Assembly (NCBI RefSeq): GCF_900177795.1
Contig: NZ_FXWJ01000003.1
Coordinates: 124,001-188,000 of the forward strand
Length of the DNA stretch: 64,000 nt
Source: Plantibacter elymi (nom. nud.)
GTDB lineage: Bacteria > Actinomycetota > Actinomycetes > Actinomycetales > Microbacteriaceae
Reading direction: 5' to 3'
A model generated the notes under the pieces. It was not told the origin of the DNA. It did no database searches and was given only the letters and a program-made list of their open reading frames with translations. The position numbers and the translations under genes are program-made. Below, piece by piece: positions 8,591-17,103 of this stretch. Position 1 is the stretch's first letter; every line of letters begins with the position of its first letter.

Positions 8591-9475
8591 GTGCCGCCCG
8601 AACCCTCCGACCTCGCCCCGCTCGTGACGGGATGGTTCCGCACCAATGCGCGCGACCTCCCGTGGCGACGCCCGGGGTTCCCCGCCTGGGGCACACTCGT
8701 GTCGGAGTTCATGCTCCAGCAGACGCAGGTCAGCCGGGTGATCCCGCGGCTCGAGGAGTGGCTCGGGCGCTGGCCGACGCCCGCCGACCTGGCGGCCGAA
8801 CCACCGGCCGAAGCCGTCCGCGCCTGGGGCCGACTCGGCTATCCGCGCCGAGCGCTCTGGCTCCATGCGGCGGCCACCCAGATCGCCGAACGGCACGACG
8901 GCATCGTCCCGTCGGACGTGGACCAGCTCCTGGCGCTCACCGGCATCGGCGACTACACCGCTCGCGCCGTCGCCGTCTTCGCCTACGGGGACCGGCACCC
9001 GGTGGTGGACACGAACACCCGACGGGTCATCGCCCGAGCCGTCCGCGGCCAAGGCGAGCCCGGGCCACCGAACGCCAAGGCGGACCTCCCCGCCATGGAG
9101 GCGCTCCTGCCGGCGTCCCGCTCGGAGGCAGCCGTCTTCAACGCAGGGCTGATGGAGATCGGCGCGGTGGTCTGCACAGCTCGAGCACCGCGGTGCGAGG
9201 AGTGTCCGCTCCGCGAGGTGTGCGCTTGGCGCGCAGCGGGATACCCGGCCTACGACGGACCGGTCAAGACGAAGCAGAAGCAGTTCGCGGGCAGCGACCG
9301 ACAGGTCCGGGGCATCATCATGGCCGAGCTCCGCTCGACCCACCGCTCGCTGACGGACGCGGAGCTCCGGGCGCTCTGGCCCGACGGCGAGCAGTTCGAC
9401 CGCGCACTCGCCGGACTGGTCGCCGACCGCCTCGCGGTGCGCGTCGACGGCGGATACGCGCTCCCCCACGACTGA
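8591..9475 (+). CDS. mutY: A/G-specific adenine glycosylase, short form
   Basis: A base-excision repair enzyme that removes adenine mispaired with 8-oxoguanine. The 294-residue product has the catalytic Glu in SEFMLQQTQV (E39), the helix-hairpin-helix LTGIGDYTARAV near 116 followed by HPVVDTNTRR with the conserved Asp, and the iron-sulfur cluster cysteines in CTARAPRCEECPLREVC (C-x6-C-x2-C-x5-C). The C-terminal NUDIX-like 8-oxoG recognition domain of E. coli MutY is missing or reduced to a short tail; I believe short forms occur in actinobacteria. The GTG start has a TAGGCT box 6 bases upstream. Confidence 0.92.
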   Translation: MPPEPSDLAPLVTGWFRTNARDLPWRRPGFPAWGTLVSEFMLQQTQVSRVIPRLEEWLGRWPTPADLAAEPPAEAVRAWGRLGYPRRALWLHAAATQIAERHDGIVPSDVDQLLALTGIGDYTARAVAVFAYGDRHPVVDTNTRRVIARAVRGQGEPGPPNAKADLPAMEALLPASRSEAAVFNAGLMEIGAVVCTARAPRCEECPLREVCAWRAAGYPAYDGPVKTKQKQFAGSDRQVRGIIMAELRSTHRSLTDAELRALWPDGEQFDRALAGLVADRLAVRVDGGYALPHD

Positions 9476-9487
9476 CCGCTCGCTGAG

Positions 9488-9502
9488 CCCCCCCCCCCCC
9501 CC
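9488..9502 (+). repeat. Homopolymer of 15 cytosines
   Basis: An uninterrupted run of 15 C lies 12 bases after the mutY-like stop, between convergent genes. It is the longest mononucleotide run I noticed. It is outside coding sequence, prone to slippage, and its exact length may also be a sequencing uncertainty. Confidence 0.85.
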
Positions 9503-9504
9503 AC

Positions 9505-9557
9505 GTCGACAGGCTCAGAGACCGGATGAAGTACTCCCGGTCCCTGAGCCTGTCGAA
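9505..9557. repeat. REP-like palindromic element between convergent genes
   Basis: GTCGACAGGCTCAGAGACCGG (first 20 bases from 9505, last G at 9525) and the region 9537-9557 are inverted copies, matching at about 19 of 21 positions around an 11-base loop. The element sits between the mutY-like gene and rbfA, which converge, and can form a strong hairpin in either direction. The pattern recalls repetitive extragenic palindromes; it may also serve as a terminator. No second copy was noticed in this window. Confidence 0.6.
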
Positions 9558-9573
9558 GGGTGGTGCGAGGTGT

Positions 9574-10011
9574 CTAGTCCTCGGCGTCCACGTCGCGCGG
9601 CTTGACGTAGGGGTCCTCGTCGCCGGCGTAGGCGGCACCGGCGGCAAGCCCGGCCACCTCGGTGTCGCGGTTCTTCGCCTCGCGCAGCAGGTCTTCGATG
9701 TGCTGCGCGTTCTCCGGGATCGCGTCCAGGAAGAAGTCGAGGCTCGGCGTCAGCCGGGTGTTGATGTTGCGGCCGATCTCGGCACGCAACAGGCCCTTGG
9801 CGGACTCGAGCGCGGCCGACGTGTCGGCGCGTTCCTCGTCGGAGCCGTACACCGTGTAGAACACGTTCGCGTGCTGGAGGTCGCCGGTCACCTGTACGTC
9901 GGTGATCGTCACGAAGCCGAGCCGCGGGTCGCGGATGCCCTTGTCGAGCCGTTTGGCGATGACTTCCTTGATGCGGTCCGCCAACTTGCGGGCCCTGGGG
10001 TTCTCTGCCAT
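9574..10011 (-). CDS. rbfA: 30S ribosome-binding factor A
   Basis: RbfA assists late 16S rRNA 5'-end maturation and 30S assembly. The 145-residue product shows RARKLADRIKEVIAKRL at the N-terminus and the KH-like core (DPRLGFVTITDVQVTGDLQHANVFY, residues about 28-52, quoted here only as DPRLGFVTITDVQV), ending in an acidic tail. The ATG for MAENPRA was chosen because GAGGAGGA lies 6-10 bases upstream. It follows infB on the same strand after a 118-base gap with two hairpins, the normal infB-rbfA order. Confidence 0.95.
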   Translation of the reverse strand: MAENPRARKLADRIKEVIAKRLDKGIRDPRLGFVTITDVQVTGDLQHANVFYTVYGSDEERADTSAALESAKGLLRAEIGRNINTRLTPSLDFFLDAIPENAQHIEDLLREAKNRDTEVAGLAAGAAYAGDEDPYVKPRDVDAED

Positions 10012-10029
10012 CTCGTCCTCCTCTGATGA

Positions 10030-10055
10030 CCGTCGGGCGGAGGGCCGTCCGACGG
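10030..10055 (-). other. Hairpin in the rbfA leader
   Basis: CCGTCGGGCGG (10030-10040) and CCGTCCGACGG (10045-10055) pair at 10 of 11 positions around a 4-base loop, 19 bases before the rbfA start. It lacks a U-tract, so it is more likely a leader structure than a terminator. Confidence 0.35.
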
Positions 10056-10083
10056 ATGCTGCACACACAATACAAGCAGGAAT

Positions 10084-10115
10084 CCCCGCCGCCCTCCCGG
10101 AGGAGGACGACGGGG
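10084..10115 (-). terminator. Candidate terminator or attenuator between infB and rbfA
   Basis: Two 14-base arms (10084-10097 and 10102-10115) pair at 12 positions, with G-U possible at the others, around a 4-base loop. The hairpin starts 14 bases after the infB stop, and the minus strand then reads a loose T-rich stretch (ATTCCTGCTTGTATTG). It may partly terminate infB transcription before rbfA. Confidence 0.5.
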
Positions 10116-10129
10116 ACCGGCCGAGCGGA

Positions 10130-12898
10130 CTAGCCGCGCGGCTTCTCCTTCATTTCGATCGTCTCGATCTCGTCGCCGATCTGGATGTCGTTGAACTTGC
10201 CGAGACCGATACCGGCCTCGAAGTCCGTACGCACCTCGGTGACGTCGTCCTTGAACCGACGCAGCGATTCGATCGCCAGGCTGTCGCCGACCACGACGCC
10301 GTCGCGGATGACCCGCGCCTTGGCGTTCCTCGTGATCGTGCCCGAGCGGACGATGACACCCGCGATGTTGCCGAACTTGGAGGAACGGAACACCTCGCGG
10401 ATCTCGGCGACACCGGACTGGACCTCTTCGTACTCGGGCTTGAGCATGCCGGTGAGGCTCTGCTCGACGTCCTCGAGTGCGTTGTAGATGACCGAGTAGA
10501 ACCGGACGTCCACACCTTCACGGGCCGCACGCTCGCGGGCCTTCGGGTCGGGGCGCACGTTGAACCCGATGATGATCGCGTTGTCGATCGTGGCGAGGTT
10601 GACGTCGGACTCGGTGACCGCACCGACACCGCGGTGGATGATCCGCAGCTGGACGCTGTCGTCGACGTCGATCTTGAGCAGCGACTCCTCGAGTGCCTCG
10701 ACGGCACCGGAGACGTCACCCTTGATGATGAGGTTGAGCGACTCGACCTTGCCCTCTTCGAGTGCACGGGTGAAGTCCTCGAGCGAGATGCGCTTGCGAG
10801 CCTTGGCCAGAGCGGCGTTGCGCTCCGCGGCCTCACGCTTCTCGGCGATCTGACGCGCGGTGCGGTCCTCCTCGGTGACGAGGAAGGTGTCGCCGGCCCG
10901 AGGAACACTCGAGAGGCCCTGCACCTGGACGGGACGCGAGGGACCCGCCTCGGCGACGGTGTCGCCGTTCTCGTCGACCATCGCACGGACGCGGCCGTAG
11001 GCCGTACCGGCGACGATCGCGTCACCGACGCGGAGCGTACCCGACTGGATGAGGACGGTCGCGACCGAACCGCGGCCCTTGTCGAGCTTGGCCTCGATGG
11101 CCACACCGCGTGCATCCTTGTTCGGGTTGGCGCGCAGGTCGAGACCGGCGTCCGCGGTGAGCAGCACGGCGTCGAGGAGGTCCTTGATGCCGGTGCCGGC
11201 ACGAGCCGAGACGTCGACGAACATGACGTCTCCGCCGTACTCCTCGGCGACGAGGCCGTATTCGGTCAGCTGCTGGCGCACCTTGGCCGGGTTGGCGTCG
11301 GGCTTGTCCACCTTGTTGACCGCGACGACGATCGGCACGTTGGCCGCCTGCGCGTGGTTCAAGGCCTCCACCGTCTGCGGCATGATGCCGTCGTCGGCCG
11401 CGACCACGAGGATCGCGATGTCGGTGACCTGCGCACCACGAGCACGCATGGCGGTGAACGCCTCGTGACCCGGGGTGTCGATGAAGGTGATCGGACGCTC
11501 GATGCCCTCGTGCTCTGCGACGACCTGGTACGCACCGATGTGCTGCGTGATGCCACCGGCCTCGCCGGCGACGACGTTCGCGTTGCGGATGGCGTCGAGG
11601 AGGCGCGTCTTACCGTGGTCGACGTGACCCATGACGGTGACGACGGGAGGACGGATGGCGAGGTCCTCGTCGGACTCGTCCTCCAGCTCCTGGTCGAGGT
11701 CGATGTCGAAGCCCTCGAGGAGCTCCCGGTCCTCGTCCTCGGGCGAGACCATCTGGATCTTGTAGCCGAGCTCGGAACCGAGCACGTCGAAGGTCGCCTC
11801 GTCGAGCGACTCCGTCGCCGTCGCCATCTCACCGAGGTGGAACAGCACGGTGACGAGGTTGCCGGGGCTGGCGTCGATCTTGTCGGCGAAGTCCGAGATG
11901 GACGCGCCACGACGCAGACGGATGATGGTGTTGCCGTCGCCGCGGGGGACGCTCACGCCGCCGAGCGACGGGGCTTCCCGCAGCTCGAATTCGGCCCTCT
12001 TCGTCCGCTTCGACTTGCGTGCCTTGCTCTTGCCGCCACCGCGACCGAAGGCACCTGCGGTACCACCGCCGGGTCCGCGACCACGACCGCCGCCGCCACC
12101 AGGGCGACCGGCGAATCCACCGGCGGGTGCACCACCCGGGGCACCACCGGGACGGAAGCCGCCACCGGCGCCACCGGGACGGAAGCCGCCGCCACCCGCG
12201 GGACGACCTGCGCCACCCGGACGACCGGGGCCACCGGGACGCTGACCCTGGCCGACGCCCGGACGGGGCGAGCCGGGGCGCGGAGCCTGCGGGCGCGGGA
12301 TGTTGCTGGGGTTCGGACGCTGACCCATGCCCTGAGCCGCTGCGAACGGGTTGTTCCCCGGACGCGGCGTGCCGGTCGGGCGCTGGCCCATGCCCTGCGA
12401 GGACGCGAACGGGTTGTTCCCCGGACGCGGAGCACCGGGACGGGGGCCGCCCGGCTTCGCGGCGTCGCCGGAGGGCGAGTCGCCGGCGGCCGGAGCCGCG
12501 GGCGCGGACGGTGCCGCCGGAGCAGCAGCCGCGGGTGCCTCCGCCGCAGGGGCGGGGGCGGCGGGAGCCTTCGGGCCTGGGGCGGCCTGCTTCGGCGCAG
12601 GCGCAGCGGGCGCCTCAGCCTTGGGGGCGGGTGCCGCGGGGGCCGGAGCCTTGGGTGCGGCGGGACCCGGGGTCGGAGCGCCGGGCGTGGCCGGTCGCTT
12701 CGCCGGGGCGGCGGGGGCAGCTGGCGCCTTCGCGCCCTCGGCCTCGAGGGCGGCGCGCAGCTTGCGGGCCACCGGTGGTTCGATACTGGAAGACGGTCCC
12801 TTGACGAACTCGCCCAATTCCTTGAGCTTCGCCATGGCGATCTTGCTGTCTACTCCGAGTTCGGATGCGATCTCGTGTACACGTGGTTTTGCAGCCAC
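10130..12898 (-). CDS. infB: Translation initiation factor IF-2
   Basis: The GTPase that places initiator tRNA on the 30S subunit. The 922-residue product has the N-terminal IF2_N segment ([19 protein letters not shown]), a long Pro/Gly/Ala-rich linker to about residue 300 typical of actinobacteria, and the G domain with [20 protein letters not shown] and [10 protein letters not shown], followed by the barrel and C-terminal domains. The GTG start has AGGAG 6 bases upstream. The linker has an internal repeat (12326-12435). It lies in the conserved nusA-ylxR-infB-rbfA order. Confidence 0.98.
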   Translation of the reverse strand: MAAKPRVHEIASELGVDSKIAMAKLKELGEFVKGPSSSIEPPVARKLRAALEAEGAKAPAAPAAPAKRPATPGAPTPGPAAPKAPAPAAPAPKAEAPAAPAPKQAAPGPKAPAAPAPAAEAPAAAAPAAPSAPAAPAAGDSPSGDAAKPGGPRPGAPRPGNNPFASSQGMGQRPTGTPRPGNNPFAAAQGMGQRPNPSNIPRPQAPRPGSPRPGVGQGQRPGGPGRPGGAGRPAGGGGFRPGGAGGGFRPGGAPGGAPAGGFAGRPGGGGGRGRGPGGGTAGAFGRGGGKSKARKSKRTKRAEFELREAPSLGGVSVPRGDGNTIIRLRRGASISDFADKIDASPGNLVTVLFHLGEMATATESLDEATFDVLGSELGYKIQMVSPEDEDRELLEGFDIDLDQELEDESDEDLAIRPPVVTVMGHVDHGKTRLLDAIRNANVVAGEAGGITQHIGAYQVVAEHEGIERPITFIDTPGHEAFTAMRARGAQVTDIAILVVAADDGIMPQTVEALNHAQAANVPIVVAVNKVDKPDANPAKVRQQLTEYGLVAEEYGGDVMFVDVSARAGTGIKDLLDAVLLTADAGLDLRANPNKDARGVAIEAKLDKGRGSVATVLIQSGTLRVGDAIVAGTAYGRVRAMVDENGDTVAEAGPSRPVQVQGLSSVPRAGDTFLVTEEDRTARQIAEKREAAERNAALAKARKRISLEDFTRALEEGKVESLNLIIKGDVSGAVEALEESLLKIDVDDSVQLRIIHRGVGAVTESDVNLATIDNAIIIGFNVRPDPKARERAAREGVDVRFYSVIYNALEDVEQSLTGMLKPEYEEVQSGVAEIREVFRSSKFGNIAGVIVRSGTITRNAKARVIRDGVVVGDSLAIESLRRFKDDVTEVRTDFEAGIGLGKFNDIQIGDEIETIEMKEKPRG
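12326..12435 (-). repeat. Internal tandem repeat in the IF-2 linker
   Basis: Two near-identical units of about 60 bases encode [16 protein letters not shown] and [16 protein letters not shown] in the disordered IF-2 linker. The copies are well conserved at DNA level, suggesting recent duplication. The reading frame is kept. Confidence 0.7.
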
Positions 12899-13185
12899 AA
12901 TTCTCCTGTCTGAGCTTGCACCCAGGCAGGGGCAAGCGTTAGTGGTGGACGGTGCTCATTTCGAGCCGCTCATGAGTTGTCCATTAGCCGTTCAGCCTGT
13001 TCTCTCGGAATGCCGCACCCGGGTGGGGCGGCAGCAGGATGGAGGCCCGGGATCCGGGCCTGATACCTGCGGTGGGAAGCACGGTGTGCGCCGGAGCGCT
13101 CTCGCGTGCACTCACCATCGTACACCCCGACCCTGGGTGCGGGCTCACCACCGGATCGTGAGCGGGTCGTTCCAGCCCGACGACG
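12899..13185 (-). other. infB leader region, 287 bases without a gene
   Basis: No convincing gene is present. On the minus strand there is a TACGAT near 13117-13126 that could be a -10 box and a hairpin GGCCCGG-GAT-CCGGGCC (13044-13060). The stretch ends with the infB Shine-Dalgarno. A separate infB promoter with a long leader is possible; the evidence is weak. Confidence 0.3.
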
Positions 13186-13455
13186 TCATTCAGCCGTCGG
13201 CGCGGCCGGTTCCGTCGACACGAAGGCCTGGACCGCCGACGCGTCGGGTCCCGCACTCAATCTGAGCGCCCTCGTGAACGCCCGACGCTGCACCGCCTGG
13301 TCGACGCACGCCGACGTCGGGTGCACCCAGGATCCGCGACCCGGCAGGCGCGCCGCGGCGTCTGGGATGAGCGCCCCCTCGACCGCGACGACGCGCAGCA
13401 GTGCCGAGCGCGGCTCGCGACGGCGGCAGCCGACGCAGGTCCGCACCGGTTCCAT
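13186..13455 (-). CDS. ylxR: YlxR family (DUF448) nucleic-acid-binding protein
   Basis: An 89-residue protein with the YlxR signature: EPVRTCVGCRRREPRSALLR at the N-terminus and GRGSWVHPTSACVDQAVQRR, with the conserved Gly-Arg-Gly and cysteines, near residue 40. The family binds RNA or DNA; B. subtilis YlxR also affects metabolic regulation. It starts 5 bases after the nusA stop and is co-transcribed with it. The size is typical. Confidence 0.92.
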   Translation of the reverse strand: MEPVRTCVGCRRREPRSALLRVVAVEGALIPDAAARLPGRGSWVHPTSACVDQAVQRRAFTRALRLSAGPDASAVQAFVSTEPAAPTAE

Positions 13456-13460
13456 CCGGC

Positions 13461-14462
13461 TCAGTCCGATTCGAGGATCGAGTCCGGCTGGATGTCGATC
13501 TTGGCGCCGGTGAGCTTGGCGGCGAGACGGGCGTTCTGCCCCTCCTTGCCGATCGCGAGCGACAGCTGGTAGTCCGGCACGAGCGCCCGGACGGCCTTGA
13601 GCGACTGGTCGATGACGTACGAGCTCGTGACCTTGGCCGGCGAGAGCGCGTTCGCGACGAACGTCGGCAGGTCGGGCGAGTAGTCGACGATGTCGATCTT
13701 CTCGGCCCCCAGCTCGTCGGTGACCGCGCGGACGCGACGCCCGAGCTCACCGATGCAGGCGCCCTTGGCGTTGATGCTCGGGTCGTTCGCCTTCACCGCG
13801 ATCTTGGTCCGGTGTCCGGCCTCGCGCGCGAGTGAGACGATCTCGACGATGCCGGATGCGATCTCCGGGACCTCCAACGCGAACAGCTTGCGCACGAGTC
13901 CGGGGTGGGTGCGCGACACGGTGATCTGCGGACCCTTGAGGCCCTTCGTCACGCTCGTCACGTACACGCGGATGCGTGCGCCGTGCGGGTACTCCTCGCC
14001 GGCCACCTGCTCCTCGGGCGGCAGGATCGCCTCGATGGTGCCGAGGTCGACGTGGATCATGCGCGGGTTCGGGCCCTGCTGGATGACGCCCGCGATGATG
14101 TCGCCCTCGCGGCCCTTGAACTCACCGAGGACGGCGTCGTCCTGGATGTCGCGGAGTCGCTGGAAGATGACCTGTTTCGCGGCGAAGGCGGCGATGCGAC
14201 CGAAGTCGTCCGGCGTGCTCTCGGCCTCGCCGATCAGGACACCCTCGTCGTCGAACTCGGGCACGAACACCCCGACGTGGCCGGTCTTGCGGTCGAGCTG
14301 GACCCGGGCGGCCGGGACGTCGCCGCGCGCGGTGGTGTCGGTCCCCTCGGTGCTCTTCAGGTACGCACTCAGGATGGCCTGCTCGATGATCACGACGAGC
14401 TCCTCGAACGGGATCTCCTTCTCGCGTTCGATCGACTTCAACAAACCGAGATCGATGTCCAT
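13461..14462 (-). CDS. nusA: Transcription termination/antitermination factor NusA
   Basis: A 333-residue RNA polymerase-associated factor with the N-terminal polymerase-binding domain (IEREKEIPFEELVVIIEQAI), an S1 domain (about 120-190) and two KH domains containing RTKIAVKANDPSINAKGACI and YQLSLAIGKEGQNARLAAKL. It lacks the acidic repeats of E. coli NusA, as expected in Gram-positives. GAGGAGG stands about 8 bases before the ATG. The gene is divergent from a two-component pair. rimP, which usually precedes nusA, is not here. Confidence 0.97.
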   Translation of the reverse strand: MDIDLGLLKSIEREKEIPFEELVVIIEQAILSAYLKSTEGTDTTARGDVPAARVQLDRKTGHVGVFVPEFDDEGVLIGEAESTPDDFGRIAAFAAKQVIFQRLRDIQDDAVLGEFKGREGDIIAGVIQQGPNPRMIHVDLGTIEAILPPEEQVAGEEYPHGARIRVYVTSVTKGLKGPQITVSRTHPGLVRKLFALEVPEIASGIVEIVSLAREAGHRTKIAVKANDPSINAKGACIGELGRRVRAVTDELGAEKIDIVDYSPDLPTFVANALSPAKVTSSYVIDQSLKAVRALVPDYQLSLAIGKEGQNARLAAKLTGAKIDIQPDSILESD

Positions 14463-14555
14463 CGATGGCCTCCTCTATTCAACTGGTGGTGCCGCGGCAA
14501 GACGTGCAGCGGCACGACGGGCATGCTGCTGCCGTGCTGCCGAACCCGTCTGTCT

Positions 14556-14584
14556 ACGGTACCGGATGCCGAGGGGTACGTCAT
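14556..14584 (-). promoter_or_regulatory. Possible promoter of the nusA-ylxR-infB operon
   Basis: On the minus strand ATGACG (14579-14584) and TACCGT (14556-14561) are 17 bases apart, about 94 bases before the nusA ATG. Matches are moderate, and the region also carries the promoter of the divergent sensor kinase. Confidence 0.3.
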
Positions 14585-14633
14585 CCACCCAGCTGGGAAG
14601 CCCCCGCGCGTCCTCGAGGGTCCCGCCCCTGGC

Positions 14634-14663
14634 TCGACCGCGTCTCGGGGCGGGTGACATGAT
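14634..14663 (+). promoter_or_regulatory. Promoter of the sensor kinase gene, leaderless
   Basis: TCGACC (14634-14639), 18 bases, CATGAT (14658-14663), then exactly 6 bases to the ATG at 14670. There is no Shine-Dalgarno before that ATG, which fits a leaderless message. Confidence 0.4.
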
Positions 14664-14669
14664 TGGCCA

Positions 14670-16379
14670 ATGGTCTTGGGCGAGCTGCGGAACGTCATGC
14701 GGAGCACGAGGGTGAGGATCCTCGTCGCGATCCTGCTCGCGACGACGCTCGCGATGACGCTCGTGGGCGTCTCCACCTACACGCTCGGCCGGCAGCAGAC
14801 CCTCGCGACCATCGACGCCCGCCTGGAGCACAGCGCCGAGCTCATCGCCTTCATGGTGGTCGGTTCGGGCGACTCCGCCGACGCCCCGGCGACGAGCGAC
14901 GCGGCCGTCGACGCGGTGATGCGACGCTGGATCTTCGCCGAGGACGAGACCGCCATCGGGGTGCGCGCCGACGGCTCGACGGTCGCACCCAGCGCCCCGT
15001 CCGCCTTCCGCCTGGACGACGACCCGCAGCTGCTCGACACCATCACGACCCGGTCGTCCCGCGGCGTCGTCACGGGCGAGGCCACCGGTGACCGCACCGT
15101 GCGGTACGCGATCATCCCGGTGCAGGTCGTCGGCGACCCGAGTGTGGCCCACGTCGTCATCGCCACCGACGTGCACGCCGCACTCGCGGAGTCCCGAGGC
15201 ATCCTCGCCGTCGAGATCGTGGTCGCCGTGGTGTGCCTGCTCCTGCTCGGCCTCGTCGGCTGGCAGCTCGCTGGCGGACTGCTCCACCCCATCCGGCTGC
15301 TGCGGGACGCCGCCGCCCGCATCACCGAGTCGGACCTCGACGAACGGATCCCGGTCGTCGGTCGCGATGACGTCTCGGAGCTCACCACGACCGTGAACGG
15401 CATGCTGGACCGGCTCGACGAGGCCTTCACCAGTCAACGCCAACTGCTCGACGACGTCGGCCACGAGCTGAAGACGCCGCTGACCATCGTGCGCGGACAC
15501 CTCGAGCTCCTCGATCCGTCCGACCCCGCGGAGGTGGCCGCCACCCGGGACCTCGCCCTCGACGAACTCGACCGGATGAGTTCCCTCGTCGCCGACATCA
15601 CGGAACTCTCGACGGCCGGCCTCGCGTCGACCCTCGACCGGGAGCCCGTGGACATCGAAACGTTCACCGCCTCGGTCCACGAGAAGGCGACGGCGATCTC
15701 GACCGAGCACGAGTGGACCCTGGGCGAACAGGCCGCGCTCACCGCGGACGTCGACGCCGGTCGCTTGGCCCAGGCGTGGCTGCAGCTCGCGGACAACGCC
15801 GCGAAGTACTCCCCGGCCGGGTCGACGATCGTGATCTCGAGCCGGTTCGACGAGTCGGACGACCCGGCGCTCGTGCTCTCCGTCACCGACGACGGGCCCG
15901 GGGTGCCGGAGGCACTCCGCGAACGCATCTTCGACCGGTTCACCCGGGTGAGCGGTGGACGGGGCGTCGCCGGCTCCGGCCTCGGCCTGTCGATCGTGCA
16001 AGCGATCGCCGCGGCACACGGCGGGTGGGCCGAGGTCGAGGACACGCAGCAGGCCGGCTCCCTCTTCAGCATCCGACTGCCACTCGCGGTGGCCGACGAC
16101 GACGAGGGGTCCGACGCGGACCTCGACCTCGACCCGGACGAGACCGCGGCGATCCCCCGCAACGCGATGGCCCAGGCGATCGCGCTGCGAGAGGCACAGG
16201 CGGCTCAGGAAGCCGCTGCGACGCAGACGACCGCGACCATGCAGTCCGGACCGACACCCGGCGACGCAGGCCCCGCGATCGATGCACCACCGCTCTCGCC
16301 TGCCCCGTCCCCCGAGGACGACTTCCCGGACCTCGTCGACACCTCGGCTCGGCGGAGTGCGCCGGAGGACCACGCATGA
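14670..16379 (+). CDS. Two-component sensor histidine kinase
   Basis: A 569-residue membrane kinase. Two membrane segments (about 18-40 and 178-200) flank an extracytoplasmic sensor domain; HAMP follows (about 200-252), then HisKA with the phospho-accepting H265 in DDVGHELKTPLT, and an ATPase domain with DNAAKY, DDGPGVP and GSGLGLSIV. After residue about 470 comes an unusual tail of some 100 residues, acidic at first (DDDEGSDADLDLDPDE) and then Ala/Pro/Thr-rich. It overlaps its response regulator by four bases. The signal is unknown. Confidence 0.93.
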   Translation: MVLGELRNVMRSTRVRILVAILLATTLAMTLVGVSTYTLGRQQTLATIDARLEHSAELIAFMVVGSGDSADAPATSDAAVDAVMRRWIFAEDETAIGVRADGSTVAPSAPSAFRLDDDPQLLDTITTRSSRGVVTGEATGDRTVRYAIIPVQVVGDPSVAHVVIATDVHAALAESRGILAVEIVVAVVCLLLLGLVGWQLAGGLLHPIRLLRDAAARITESDLDERIPVVGRDDVSELTTTVNGMLDRLDEAFTSQRQLLDDVGHELKTPLTIVRGHLELLDPSDPAEVAATRDLALDELDRMSSLVADITELSTAGLASTLDREPVDIETFTASVHEKATAISTEHEWTLGEQAALTADVDAGRLAQAWLQLADNAAKYSPAGSTIVISSRFDESDDPALVLSVTDDGPGVPEALRERIFDRFTRVSGGRGVAGSGLGLSIVQAIAAAHGGWAEVEDTQQAGSLFSIRLPLAVADDDEGSDADLDLDPDETAAIPRNAMAQAIALREAQAAQEAAATQTTATMQSGPTPGDAGPAIDAPPLSPAPSPEDDFPDLVDTSARRSAPEDHA

Positions 16380-17056
16380 GCCGGATCCTGGTCGCCGAGG
16401 ACGAGACGCGGATCTCCGCGTTCGTGAGCAAGGGCCTGCGCGCCGCCGGGCACACGGCGGACGTGACGGTCGACGGGTCACAGGTCGTCGAGCTGGCGGA
16501 GAGCGGCGACTTCGACCTCCTCGTCCTCGACATCGGCCTGCCCGGCGTCGACGGCTTCGAGGTCCTCAGGCGGCTGCGCGACGACGGCAGCGAACTCCCC
16601 GTCATCATCCTGACCGCCCGCGATTCCGCGCGAGACCTCGTGGCGGGCCTCGACGGCGGGGCGAACGACTACATGTCGAAGCCCTTCCGGTTCGAGGAGC
16701 TCCTGGCCAGGATCCGCCGACGCCTGGCAGAGCGGGCACCGGCGTCGACCACCGCCGTCCAGGAACGCCTCTCGGTCGGTCATCTGGAGCTCGAGCTGCG
16801 CGAACGGCGCGTCCTCGTCGACGGTGTGCCGGTCGAGCTGTCCACCCGTGAGTTCGCCCTCGCCGAGGAGTTCTTCCGTCACCCGGACCAGATCCTCAGC
16901 CGTGAGGAGCTCCTCAGCCGGGTCTGGGGCTACGACTTCGATCCCGGTTCGAACGTCGTCGACGTCTACGTGCGGTATCTCCGGAACAAGATCGGCAAGG
17001 ACGCCATCGCGACGGTCCGCGGAGCCGGCTACCGCCTCAGCACGAGAGCGCAGTAG
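16376..17056 (+). CDS. OmpR-type response regulator
   Basis: A 226-residue regulator with a receiver domain (E8-D9 acidic pair, phospho-acceptor D52 in LLVLDIGLPG, Lys in MSKPFRF) and a C-terminal winged helix (LSREELLSRVWGYDFDPGSN, VDVYVRYLRNKIG). It starts inside the stop of the cognate kinase (ATGA). The last codons and the stop fall inside the left arm of a long hairpin (17041-17101). Targets cannot be read from the sequence. Confidence 0.94.
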   Translation: MSRILVAEDETRISAFVSKGLRAAGHTADVTVDGSQVVELAESGDFDLLVLDIGLPGVDGFEVLRRLRDDGSELPVIILTARDSARDLVAGLDGGANDYMSKPFRFEELLARIRRRLAERAPASTTAVQERLSVGHLELELRERRVLVDGVPVELSTREFALAEEFFRHPDQILSREELLSRVWGYDFDPGSNVVDVYVRYLRNKIGKDAIATVRGAGYRLSTRAQ

Positions 17057-17101
17057 CGGTGGTCATTCCCCGCGGATGACGACCGTTACTGCGCTCTCGT
17101 G
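17041..17101. terminator. Long hairpin between convergent response regulator and proS
   Basis: Two 26-base arms (17041-17066 and 17076-17101) match at 24 positions around a 9-base loop. The left arm contains the last codons and the TAG of the response regulator; the right arm ends 3 bases before the proS stop. Neither side has a U-tract. It probably serves both converging transcripts as a terminator or 3'-end protector. Confidence 0.6.
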
Positions 17102-17103
17102 GC

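Noticed and set aside
8591-9475. MutY-like gene as a frameshifted or truncated pseudogene
   Set aside because: Catalytic and iron-sulfur residues are intact, and I believe short forms without the NUDIX-like domain occur in actinobacteria; the stop is followed by a normal intergenic region.
9902-12913. A 1003-codon open frame opposite infB
   Set aside because: Antisense shadow of a GC-rich gene: composition is Asp/Val/Arg/Gly/Leu noise, there is no family motif, and infB on the other strand is certain.
13044-13060. Terminator between ylxR and infB
   Set aside because: The hairpin is short (7 pairs) with no U-tract, and infB is normally read through from nusA; kept only as a leader feature.
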